From contig CADBXM010000005.1 in NCBI GenBank assembly GCA_902798745.1, forward strand, positions 1 to 64,000: a DNA stretch of 64,000 bases, in the 5' to 3' direction. Numbering within the stretch: the stretch's first letter is position 1; each line of letters opens with the position of its first letter. The translations under genes were made by a program, and so were the position numbers. Shown here piece after piece: positions 25,322 through 33,664 of the stretch. Source of the DNA: an uncultured Eubacteriales bacterium (GTDB lineage Bacteria > Bacillota > Clostridia > Peptostreptococcales > Anaerovoracaceae). The notes under the pieces are model-generated. The model did not search any database, was not told where the DNA came from, and saw nothing but the letters and a program-made list of their open reading frames with translations.

Positions 25322-26212
25322 CTATATGATCCCGAGCTCAGTCATCGCGTTTCTGAGCCTTGCCAGGTTAGCTTCTTCCATTCGATAGAGTGGCGATCTG
25401 ATGATCGGATCGCACCAACCCATCATAGCGAGAGCTTCTTTTACAGGGATAGGATTGACTTCGCAGAAGAGCGAGTTTACAAGTTCAAGATACTTGCACT
25501 GGAGTTCGGCCGAGCCATTGACATCCCCTTCCCAGAATCTGGTGCAGATCTCCTTCGTCTCCTTAGGGATCACGTTGGACAGTACCGAAATTACTCCCTT
25601 GCTGCCCATCGAGAGGAATGGAACGATCTGGTCGTCGTTACCCGAATAGATGTCCAGCTTGTCGCCTACCAGAGCAAATGTTTCAACGATCTTGGAGATA
25701 TTGCCGTTTGCCTCTTTGATGGCTGCTACCTTGTCGATTTCGGCGAGCTTCACATATGTGGAAGGCTCTATATTGAGTCCTGTTCTTGAAGGAACGTTAT
25801 ACGCGATGATAGGAACATCACTTACACTTGCGTATTCGTTGAACAGCTTGACGAGACCGTTCTGTGTAGCTTTGTTGTAGTACGAAGTGACTATCAAGCA
25901 TGCGTCTGCGCCCGCGTCGCTCGCGAACTTAGTAAGCTGCTTACCATAATCAGTATGGTTCGATCCGGTTCCCGCAATGATAGGAACTCTGTGATTCGAT
26001 CTCTCAACCGCGAATTTGATGCATTCCTTATGCTCTTCGTCCGAGAGCGTAGAACCTTCACCTGTAGTTCCCGCGATAACGAGAGCGTCGATGCCCTCTT
26101 CGATCTGCCAGTCGATAAGCTTTCCGTACTGGTCCCAGTTCACACCATTCTCTGTCATCGGTGTGATAAGCGCTGTTGCGACTCCTTCAAAAATAGTGTT
26201 TGTTCTTGCCAT
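25322..26212 (-). CDS. dapA: 4-Hydroxy-tetrahydrodipicolinate synthase
   Basis: 296 residues starting at MARTNTIFEG, chosen for the GGAGGAG site six bases upstream. Condenses pyruvate and aspartate semialdehyde. GTTGEGSTLSDEE, the YYNKATQNGLVKLF segment, IAYNVPSRTG (catalytic Tyr ~134) and AAIKEANGN (Schiff-base Lys ~162) are the diagnostic motifs. First gene of the lysine operon and directly behind the lysine riboswitch and its terminator. Confidence 0.96.
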   Translation of the reverse strand: MARTNTIFEGVATALITPMTENGVNWDQYGKLIDWQIEEGIDALVIAGTTGEGSTLSDEEHKECIKFAVERSNHRVPIIAGTGSNHTDYGKQLTKFASDAGADACLIVTSYYNKATQNGLVKLFNEYASVSDVPIIAYNVPSRTGLNIEPSTYVKLAEIDKVAAIKEANGNISKIVETFALVGDKLDIYSGNDDQIVPFLSMGSKGVISVLSNVIPKETKEICTRFWEGDVNGSAELQCKYLELVNSLFCEVNPIPVKEALAMMGWCDPIIRSPLYRMEEANLARLRNAMTELGII

Positions 26213-26285
26213 TTTCTTCTCCTCCTCATTCTTATTGATGATTGGCTTCAACAATGAGACGAGGCTATCGTTTGCTCTCCTGTTT

Positions 26286-26317
26286 AATAAAAAACACAGC
26301 CGATGCGTACCGGCTGT
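26286..26317 (-). terminator. Riboswitch-controlled terminator ahead of dapA
   Basis: ACAGCCG (26296-26302) and CGGCTGT (26311-26317) form a 7-bp stem followed on the minus strand by GTTTTTTATT. It lies between the lysine aptamer and the dapA start, the right place for the expression platform: lysine-bound aptamer would favour this terminator. Confidence 0.8.
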
Positions 26318-26344
26318 CTAAAGAACAAAACAGGATCATGTTCC

Positions 26345-26508
26345 CGGATAGCACTCCGCATATCTGCGACAGTCGTACGGATCTTATTCCGTCCGCCCAG
26401 ATCAGTCGGGATGCAGCCCTTCCTCACTTCGGCGCCAGCCCCTTTCGTGGTCCCTGCCCTGCACGGCACTTGGTTCCATTACTGATGACTCAGCGCATCC
26501 TCTATCTC
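26345..26508 (-). promoter_or_regulatory. Lysine riboswitch (L box)
   Basis: Read on the minus strand, the RNA starts GAGATAGAGGATGCGC and ends GGAGTGCTATC, so GATAG pairs with CTATC as stem P1. Between them lie the conserved landmarks: AGAGGATGC (family AGAGGUGC), an AGTAAT turn, GAAAGGGG...GGCGCCGAAG (family GAAAGGGGNNNGUCGCCGAAG) and ACTGTC ahead of the 3' P1 strand. Order and spacing match the B. subtilis lysC L box as I remember it. It should shut down dapA-dapB-ddh-lysA when lysine is plentiful. Confidence 0.88.
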
Positions 26509-26517
26509 AATGGAAAA

Positions 26518-26546
26518 ATTTTAAATCATTCGCATGGCTATGTCAA
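26518..26546 (-). promoter_or_regulatory. Promoter of the lysine operon
   Basis: Minus strand TTGACA (26541-26546), 17-bp spacer, TAAAAT (26518-26523). Transcription would begin near 26510, right at the 5' edge of the riboswitch. Confidence 0.75.
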
Positions 26547-26718
26547 CATATAGTCACCTGAAATGCTTGACACATCAACATTTATTAATGCGGTGTATTT
26601 GTTGGGTTTTGTAATCATGATTGATATTCTTTATTTGGTTTATTTGTAATATAATAGTAGCGTTGGATATATTTTTATCCTTTGATTCACAGAATCGATC
26701 TGTAGAGAGGGAGATAAT

Positions 26719-29586
26719 ATGGTAAAGGAAGTAAATCAAAACATTTTCGTCAATGACTGGGATTACCCTGATAAGGGAGACCATCATTGCAACGACCCTG
26801 AAAAGAAAAAGCTTGTTGAGAAACTGGCCAAAATGATCACTGACAGCCTGGATCGCAAGATCCCTGGAGGTCTGAAAGAGAATCATTTCGACTTCTGGAT
26901 CCTCGACAGACTGCTTACTAAAGAGGAAGTCAAGTTCATGCTCAGCTTCAAGAAGCGCCGCGTTGGTTATACGACGCGCCAGCTCGCTAAGATGAACAAA
27001 ATGACTAAGGAAGAGGCGCAGAAGATCATCGATCATCTGATCTGGATCGGTATACTCGAACAGAACAGAGACAACGAGGATCAGCACATACAGTACTGGA
27101 TCCCTAAGTGGGTAATCGGTTCAGGAGAATATATGGTAGAGCATGCGACTCTCTGTGATGACCATCCTGAAGTCGCAACGATGTTCAACCTCGCTCCGCA
27201 GGAACCTCTTGAACTTACAGCAAAGATGATACCTCCGGGGGGCGCAGGCATCGGAATGCATACAATACCGGTCGAAACCGCCATCGAAGCTACGCCTCAG
27301 ACCGTAAGCGTCGAGTACCTTTCGCACTGGCTCCAGAAGTACGATAAGTTCTGCACTATGGTATGCGCCTGCCGTAAAGCTCAGCGCTTCAGAGGAGAAG
27401 GTGTCGGCGATATCGAAGGCTATATGTGTATTGGTATCGACGATATAGCGGAATTCCTTGTAGAGACTGGAAAGGATGCCCACTATATAACAAGAGAAGA
27501 AGCTCTCGAAATCATCATGAGAGCTGAAAAGAAGGGCTATGTACACCAGATTGTAAACGTTGACGGGCCGAACAGGATCGTAGGTATCTGCAACTGCTCA
27601 CCTGGAAGCTGCTACGGACTAAGAACTTCACAGCTCTTTAATACTCCTAACATGTCCGCTTCCGCGTGGCGCGCACATGTCGATCATGAAAAGTGCGTAG
27701 CGTGTGGTAAATGCGTTGAGGTCTGCCCTGCCGGTGCGGCAAGACTCGGTCAGAAGATCTGCCGCAAAGACGGAAGCAAGACTTTATATCCAATGCATAT
27801 TCTGCCTGACGATACTCCTTGGGGCGAGGACAAATGGAGCAAGACTTACAGAGAAGACAACAAGATCAACTGCTATGAGTCAGGAACATCGCCTTGTAAG
27901 GCAGCCTGCCCTGCTCATATAGCTGTACAGGGCTATATCCAGATGGCAAGCGAAGGAAAATACGCTGAGGCTGTACGCCTGATCCGTCAGGATAACCCAT
28001 TCCCTGCTGTCTGCGGAGCTGTATGTAACCGCCGCTGCGAAGACAGATGTACGAGAGGAACGATCGACAAGCCTCTTGCTATTGATGAGATCAAGAAATT
28101 CGTCTGCCAGTATGAGAAAGCTCATCCGGAAGAATTCGTTCCTGATGACTGCTATAACATGGACGGTAAGCAGTGGACCGAGTTCCCGATCGCAGTTATC
28201 GGGTCGGGTCCGGCAGGTCTCACTTGCGCTTACTACCTCCGCAAAGAAGGATATCCTGTCACGGTATTTGAAAAGGAAACTAAACCGGGCGGAATGATGA
28301 TGAACGGTATCCCGAATTTCCGTGTTGAAAAAGATATCGTACAGAACGAGATCGACATCATCACAAAGATGGGCGCCGAGATCAAATGCGGCGTGGAAGT
28401 TGGTAAAGACGTAACTATTGAAGATCTGCGTAAGCAGGGATACAAAGCCTTCTATGTTGCTCCTGGACTTCAGTCACCTGGTTCACTCGGAATCCCGGGC
28501 GAAGACGCTGAAGGCGTTATCGCCGGTATAGACTATGTCAAGGACATCAACCTCCACGGACCGAACAAGCTTGACGGCAGAGTAGTTGTCATCGGCGGAG
28601 GAAATATCGCTTCGGATATCGCCCGTACTATCGTAAGACAGGGCGCTAAGTCCGTTGATCTCTACTGCCTTGAATCATTCGAAGAAATGCCTATGGGCGG
28701 CGAGGATCAGGAACTGTGCGAAAGCGATGGCATCAAACTCCATGGAGGCTGGGGCCAGACTGAGATCCTCAAGGATAAAAAAGGCAAAGTCTGCGGCATC
28801 AACTTCAGAAAATGCCTGAGCGTCAAAGACAGCGAGGGAAGATTCGATCCTAAGTTCGATGATTCCACTACTGAGTCTGTTGAGTGCGAATATGTCGTAT
28901 TCTGTATCGGCCAGAAGGCCGACCACGAAGCCCTCCTCAAGGGAACAAAGGTTGAATTCAATAGGAACAAGACCATCAAAGCCGACCCTGTCACATATCA
29001 GACAGCTGAGCCTGACATCTTCGTTGGCGGAGACGTTTACACCGGGCAGAAATTCATCATCGACGCGGTCGCGGCCGGTCGTCAGGGCGCGGTTTCCATC
29101 AACCGCTTCGTACACCCTGGTCAGTCGCTCACGATAGCCAGAGATCTGAGAGAATTCATCGAGCTCGACAGAGATGATATCAGCAAACCAGCGTGGTACG
29201 ATGACACAAGCAGACAGGTACCGGGCAGCAAGAAAGGCGATCCTGCTAAGACAATGGACGACCTTAGACTGCCTCTCACTGAGGAACAGGTCAAAGCGGA
29301 AGCTTCCCGCTGCCTCAAGTGCGGCGCGACTACAGTCGATACCAACCAGTGCATCGGCTGCGGACTCTGCACGACGAGATGCGAATTCGACGCGATACAT
29401 CTCACCAGAGATATGCCTCACGGCGCGGATATGTACACTGCCGAGCAGACGATCGGACTTGCTCTGAAGTATCAGGGCAAGAGGATCAAGAAGATCATGA
29501 AGTACAAGAAGACCGGAGTGCATGAATACCCTATCCAGCAGACAGGTGAAGAAAACTGGGAACCATACCACGGCATAGAAAAATAG
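26719..29586 (+). CDS. Multi-domain Fe-S flavoprotein with GltD-like core
   Basis: 955 residues. Residues ~60-120 look like a winged helix (RVGYTTRQLAKMNKMTKEEAQKIIDHLIWIGIL). A Cys-rich domain follows with CTMVCACR (212-219), a lone C237 and CNCSPGSC (291-298), then a ferredoxin 4Fe-4S motif CVACGKCVEVC (326-336). From ~390 it is like the glutamate synthase small subunit: CKAACPAHIAVQGY and CGAVCNRRCEDRC, FAD site AVIGSGPAGLTCAYYL (~493) and NAD(P) site VVIGGGNIASDIART (~630). The end has CLKCGATTVDTNQCIGCGLCTTRC (~870-890). No GltB-like large subunit is near, so it is not a normal glutamate synthase. An NAD(P)H-linked electron transfer role is likely; partner unknown. Monocistronic; a TATAAT lies ~60 bp upstream of the start. 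Confidence 0.8.
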   Translation: MVKEVNQNIFVNDWDYPDKGDHHCNDPEKKKLVEKLAKMITDSLDRKIPGGLKENHFDFWILDRLLTKEEVKFMLSFKKRRVGYTTRQLAKMNKMTKEEAQKIIDHLIWIGILEQNRDNEDQHIQYWIPKWVIGSGEYMVEHATLCDDHPEVATMFNLAPQEPLELTAKMIPPGGAGIGMHTIPVETAIEATPQTVSVEYLSHWLQKYDKFCTMVCACRKAQRFRGEGVGDIEGYMCIGIDDIAEFLVETGKDAHYITREEALEIIMRAEKKGYVHQIVNVDGPNRIVGICNCSPGSCYGLRTSQLFNTPNMSASAWRAHVDHEKCVACGKCVEVCPAGAARLGQKICRKDGSKTLYPMHILPDDTPWGEDKWSKTYREDNKINCYESGTSPCKAACPAHIAVQGYIQMASEGKYAEAVRLIRQDNPFPAVCGAVCNRRCEDRCTRGTIDKPLAIDEIKKFVCQYEKAHPEEFVPDDCYNMDGKQWTEFPIAVIGSGPAGLTCAYYLRKEGYPVTVFEKETKPGGMMMNGIPNFRVEKDIVQNEIDIITKMGAEIKCGVEVGKDVTIEDLRKQGYKAFYVAPGLQSPGSLGIPGEDAEGVIAGIDYVKDINLHGPNKLDGRVVVIGGGNIASDIARTIVRQGAKSVDLYCLESFEEMPMGGEDQELCESDGIKLHGGWGQTEILKDKKGKVCGINFRKCLSVKDSEGRFDPKFDDSTTESVECEYVVFCIGQKADHEALLKGTKVEFNRNKTIKADPVTYQTAEPDIFVGGDVYTGQKFIIDAVAAGRQGAVSINRFVHPGQSLTIARDLREFIELDRDDISKPAWYDDTSRQVPGSKKGDPAKTMDDLRLPLTEEQVKAEASRCLKCGATTVDTNQCIGCGLCTTRCEFDAIHLTRDMPHGADMYTAEQTIGLALKYQGKRIKKIMKYKKTGVHEYPIQQTGEENWEPYHGIEK

Positions 29587-29632
29587 AGCCGTGAAACCGG
29601 TTTGAAAACAATTGTCCCAAAAGAACAAACGA

Positions 29633-29672
29633 GGGCTGCAGTGCTGTTACAGCGTTGCAGCCCGTTTTCTTT
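29633..29672 (+). terminator. Terminator of the Fe-S flavoprotein gene
   Basis: GGGCTGCA (29633-29640) and TGCAGCCC (29656-29663) pair, with an inner GCTGT/ACAGC stem, followed by GTTTTCTTT. Confidence 0.85.
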
Positions 29673-29770
29673 GGTAATCCCCTGTAATGCTTGAATCATA
29701 ACTGTTTTTTACTTATACTTACTCGGAAGTAATAATTAAGCGAAATTCAAACGATACGAAAGGACAACGC

Positions 29771-31087
29771 ATGGGAGTCAAGGCAATCAAATTCGGCGGC
29801 TCATCGGTCGCAGACGGAATACAGCTCGGAAAGATCAAAGACATAATCGAAGCGGATCCTGAACGCCGTTTCGTCGTGGTATCTGCGCCGGGAAAGAGAT
29901 TCAGCGCTGACAGCAAAATCACAGATCTTCTTCTCATGTGCAAGGCACAGGCGGACAGCAACATACCTTATGAACAGCTTTTCCAGGTGATCGAAGACCG
30001 CTATAACGCTATATCACTTCAGCTCGGTATAGATGTGGATCTGAGCGGTGAATACGAAGAGATCCTCAAAAATCTTAACGAAGGATGCAGCAAAGACTAT
30101 ATCGCGAGCCGTGGTGAATACCTTTCGGCAATACTGATAGCGGAATATCTTGGCTATGACTTCGTTGACACCTGTGGCCTGATCCTTTTCGATGGCAAAG
30201 GAAGACTCCTATCCGAAGAAACCAATGATGCCCTTTCTGAAGAACTTTCAAAGCATGAGCGCGCGGTTCTCCCTGGCTTCTACGGAAGCAGAGCGGATAA
30301 CGGTGAAATAAGAGTATTTTCACGCGGAGGTTCCGACGTCACAGGCGCTCTCGTAGCACGTGCAGTGAATGCCGACATATATGAGAACTGGACAGATGTG
30401 TCCGGCCTTCTGATGGCTGATCCTCGCATTGTTAAGGACCCACTGCCTATCGAGTACATATCCTATCTTGAGCTCAGAGAGCTTTCATACATGGGAGCCA
30501 GCGTTCTTCATGAAGACGCGGTCTTCCCTGTAAGGCTCGCAGGGATCCCTATCAACATCCGAAATACAAACGCTCCTGATGATCCGGGGACAATAATTAC
30601 GACCGAGGGCTCATATCGAGATGATAAGCTTCTTTCCGGTATCGCGGGCAAGCAGCCGTTCACGGTAATAAGCATTTACAAGAACATGATGAACAAGGAA
30701 GTCGGTTTCGTGAGAAGAACTCTCGCTGTGCTCGAAGACCTCGGCATCAGTTTTGACCACATACCTACCGGTATCGACTCTCTCTCCGTGGTAATCGAGA
30801 GCGCTGAACTTGAAGACCACCTAGATGAAGTGCTCGCTGAATTTGAGCAACGCCTCCATCCGGATGAGATAAGTGTCGTTTCAGACATCGCGATGATAGC
30901 CGTAGTAGGCGCCGGACTCAACAGAAAAATCGGTGCGGCAACAAAGATCACAGGCGCCCTTTCAGACGCGGGCATCAACATTCGTATGCTCAATCAGGGA
31001 ATCAGCGAGATAAACGTTATCATCGGTGTCGACTCCCCTGACTTTGAGCCGGCGATTCGTGCGATTTACGAAGCATTCACCTTATGA
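29771..31087 (+). CDS. lysC: Aspartate kinase
   Basis: 438 residues, monofunctional. Phosphorylates aspartate, the entry to lysine, threonine and methionine synthesis. IKFGGSSVADG at the N-terminus, SRGEYLSAIL, FSRGGSDVTGALVARAVNADIYENWTDVSG (~182-211) and two C-terminal ACT domains (FTVISIYKNMMNKEVGFVRR; MIAVVGAGLNRKIGAATKI) are present. AAAGGA precedes the ATG. I see no riboswitch in its 180-bp upstream region, unlike the dapA operon, so lysine control here is probably allosteric. It overlaps pnuC by 4 bp. Confidence 0.95.
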   Translation: MGVKAIKFGGSSVADGIQLGKIKDIIEADPERRFVVVSAPGKRFSADSKITDLLLMCKAQADSNIPYEQLFQVIEDRYNAISLQLGIDVDLSGEYEEILKNLNEGCSKDYIASRGEYLSAILIAEYLGYDFVDTCGLILFDGKGRLLSEETNDALSEELSKHERAVLPGFYGSRADNGEIRVFSRGGSDVTGALVARAVNADIYENWTDVSGLLMADPRIVKDPLPIEYISYLELRELSYMGASVLHEDAVFPVRLAGIPINIRNTNAPDDPGTIITTEGSYRDDKLLSGIAGKQPFTVISIYKNMMNKEVGFVRRTLAVLEDLGISFDHIPTGIDSLSVVIESAELEDHLDEVLAEFEQRLHPDEISVVSDIAMIAVVGAGLNRKIGAATKITGALSDAGINIRMLNQGISEINVIIGVDSPDFEPAIRAIYEAFTL

Positions 31088-31770
31088 AGCTCTGGAACTA
31101 CTTCAGCACATTTGAGAAATTATTATGGCTGGTCTCATTTGTCGCGGTAGTGATCTCGTTTCTGATCTTTGACCGCGAAAACATGCTGACACTTGTTGCT
31201 TCTGTCATAGGAGTAACATTTTTGATTTTCCTAGCTAAGGGAAATCCGATAGGCCAGTTTTTGACTATCGTCTTCAGTGTCATGTACGCCATTATTTCGT
31301 ATTCTTATGCGTACTACGGCGAAATGATAACCTACCTTGGCATGACAGCTCCAATGGCCCTTCTTGCCCTGATAGCGTGGCTCAGACATCCTTATAAGGG
31401 GAATAAAGCCGAAGTAGAAGTAAACACGATCTCCAAAAAAGAGGTCGTGTTCATGTTCGGACTTACCGCGGTCGTAACGGTCGTATTCTATTTTATTCTG
31501 TCAGCTCTCGGCAACGCGAACATAATCCCGAGCACCATCTCGGTCACAACGTCTTTTCTCGCGTCTTATCTGACTTTCCGCAGAAACCATTACTATGCTC
31601 TCGCGTATGCGTCCAATGATCTGGTGCTGGTCGTGCTTTGGACTCTGGCTACAATGACCGATGTGCACTACGTTCCGGTACTGATCACTTTCATCTGCTT
31701 CGCGATAAACGATTTTTACGGATTCATCAACTGGACGAAGATGAAGAAAAAACAGGCGCAAGGCCTGTGA
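31084..31770 (+). CDS. pnuC: Nicotinamide mononucleotide/riboside transporter PnuC
   Basis: 228 residues with about seven hydrophobic helices. The N-terminal WNYFSTFEKLLWLVSF, then SVIGVTFLIFLAKGNPIGQFLTIVFSVMYAIISYSYAYYGEM (~38-80), and the C-terminal ALAYASNDLVLVVLWTLAT and CFAINDFYGFINWTKM are typical of PnuC, which imports vitamin B3 nucleosides for NAD synthesis by facilitated diffusion. It starts within the lysC stop (ATGA), so the two are translationally coupled. It converges on glmS with only 4 bp between stop codons and no visible terminator. Confidence 0.9.
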   Translation: MKLWNYFSTFEKLLWLVSFVAVVISFLIFDRENMLTLVASVIGVTFLIFLAKGNPIGQFLTIVFSVMYAIISYSYAYYGEMITYLGMTAPMALLALIAWLRHPYKGNKAEVEVNTISKKEVVFMFGLTAVVTVVFYFILSALGNANIIPSTISVTTSFLASYLTFRRNHYYALAYASNDLVLVVLWTLATMTDVHYVPVLITFICFAINDFYGFINWTKMKKKQAQGL

Positions 31771-31774
31771 TTTC

Positions 31775-33643
31775 CTACTCGACTGTAACGGATTTCGCAA
31801 GATTTCTCGGCTTATCCACATCGAGCCCCCTGGCTATACTTGTGTAATAACCAAGTAGCTGCAGCGGTATGACCGCAAGACTTCCGGCAAAGTGCTCATC
31901 CGTTTTCGGAACATAGATGGTAAAGTTCACATAGTCCTCAACGTTGTAGTTGCCGTTGCTTGTGACACCCATCAGATACGCTCCGCGCGCTCTGCACTCT
32001 TCCATATTGCTGATGGTCTTCTCCAGTAAGCCCTCCTGAGTCAACAGTCCTATAACAAGAAGCCCTTTTTCAACAAGGCTGATCGTTCCGTGTTTGAGTT
32101 CTCCCGCCGCATACGCCTCACTATGTATGTAGCTTATCTCTTTCATCTTGAGACTTCCCTCAAGACTTATCGCGTAATCCAGCCCTCTTCCTATGTAGAA
32201 CATATCACGCGAATTGGAATGCTTTGAGGCAAACCACTGAATACGCTCTTTGTTTTCCAGAGCGCGACTTATCTTCTCAGGAAGAGCCAGCAGCTCCTCT
32301 ATGTAATAATCGTAATCGTTCTTTTCCAGCTTACCTTTTGCGTCAGCCAATGCCAGTGCCAGCGTGTACATTGCCACAAGCTGGGCGCTGTAAGCCTTGG
32401 TAGTAGCAACGGATATCTCTGGTCCGGCAAGCGTATATAAGACATTGTCAGCTTCTCTGGCTATGGTCGATCCTACCACATTGACTACCGCCAGTGTACG
32501 TATCCCACGCTCTTTCGCCGCTCTCAGCGCCGCCAAAGTGTCAGCAGTCTCACCCGATTGTGATATGACGATAAACAACGCGTCTTTATCAAGTAGTATC
32601 TTTTTATATCTGAATTCCGATGCCAGTTCAGCTGTTACCTGTAATTCCGCGAGATCCTCGATCACATACTTTCCTACCATACCTGCATGCCATGCAGACC
32701 CGCAGGCGGCGATATGGACTTCGGAGATGTCCTTGAGCACATCCGGAGTCAGTCCCGAAACAGACAAATCGACCCGATTATCCTTGATCACGCTCGCGAG
32801 AGTGTCCCTTACAGCATCCGGCTGCTCATGGATCTCTTTGATCATGAAGTGCTCATATCCGCCCTTCTCGGCGGCGGCTGCATCCCATGTGATGTGTGTG
32901 CTTTCCATTTCGACCTCATCACCGTTGAGATCAAAGAAATGAGCCTCTCCCGGAAGGATCCTCACTGATTGAAGGTTGTCTATGTAGTATATGTCTCTTG
33001 TGTACTTAAGTATCGCAGGCACGTCGGATGCGAGAAAAGTCTCCCCGTCAGCCACGCCTATGACCATAGGGCTGTCTTTTCTTGCCGCGTATATCTCTCC
33101 CGGATAGTCCTTGAACATCAGCGCCAGAGCGTAAGAGCCGCGCACACGCACCATCATCCTGTTGATGGCATCGATAGGTCCGATCTTATACTTTTTGTAG
33201 TAATAATCGACCAGTTTGATGACTACTTCAGTATCAGTGCTGCTGTAGAAGGTATATCCGTTTCCGGTCAGCTTGGCTCTGAGCTCTTCATAGTTTTCGA
33301 TTATACCATTATGGACTCCAACAACATCGGATTCCACAGGTCCCGATGCGGATCCCGTAGCATTACCGCTGACATGAGGATGAGCATTGCTTTGGCTCGG
33401 TTCGCCGTGCGTCGCCCATCTCGTGTGGCCGATACCGCAAGTGCCCGGAAGAGCAGCGCCATTATCGATCTTTTCCGCAAGATTGCGAAGCTTTCCCGTA
33501 GCCTTCACGACTTCAGCAAGTGAATCGCCATCTCTTACAGCCAGTCCGGATGAGTCATATCCTCTGTATTCGAGTTTTGAAAGGCCTGCCAGCAATACAG
33601 GCGCTGCCTGCTGTCTTCCCGTAAACCCAACTATTCCACACAT
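31775..33643 (-). CDS. glmS: Glutamine-fructose-6-phosphate aminotransferase (isomerizing)
   Basis: 622 residues. First enzyme of UDP-GlcNAc and so of peptidoglycan synthesis. MCGIVGFTG supplies the N-terminal nucleophile Cys; GIGHTRWATHGEPSQSNAHPH is the glutaminase domain. Two SIS domains follow (HIAACGSAWHAGMVGKY; ISQSGETADTLAALR; YIGRGLDYAISLEGSLKMKEISYIHSEAYAAGELKHG) with the C-terminal DVDKPRNLAKSVTVE. Only 21 bp separate it from purB upstream, so there is no room for a glmS ribozyme; it appears to be the last gene of a purC-purA-purB-glmS unit. Confidence 0.97.
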   Translation of the reverse strand: MCGIVGFTGRQQAAPVLLAGLSKLEYRGYDSSGLAVRDGDSLAEVVKATGKLRNLAEKIDNGAALPGTCGIGHTRWATHGEPSQSNAHPHVSGNATGSASGPVESDVVGVHNGIIENYEELRAKLTGNGYTFYSSTDTEVVIKLVDYYYKKYKIGPIDAINRMMVRVRGSYALALMFKDYPGEIYAARKDSPMVIGVADGETFLASDVPAILKYTRDIYYIDNLQSVRILPGEAHFFDLNGDEVEMESTHITWDAAAAEKGGYEHFMIKEIHEQPDAVRDTLASVIKDNRVDLSVSGLTPDVLKDISEVHIAACGSAWHAGMVGKYVIEDLAELQVTAELASEFRYKKILLDKDALFIVISQSGETADTLAALRAAKERGIRTLAVVNVVGSTIAREADNVLYTLAGPEISVATTKAYSAQLVAMYTLALALADAKGKLEKNDYDYYIEELLALPEKISRALENKERIQWFASKHSNSRDMFYIGRGLDYAISLEGSLKMKEISYIHSEAYAAGELKHGTISLVEKGLLVIGLLTQEGLLEKTISNMEECRARGAYLMGVTSNGNYNVEDYVNFTIYVPKTDEHFAGSLAVIPLQLLGYYTSIARGLDVDKPRNLAKSVTVE

Positions 33644-33664
33644 ACCTATTCTCCTCTGCGCGTG

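Noticed and set aside
29590..29770. Riboswitch upstream of lysC
   Set aside because: The region holds only the previous gene's terminator and an AT-rich promoter stretch; none of the lysine aptamer landmarks seen at 26345-26508 recur.
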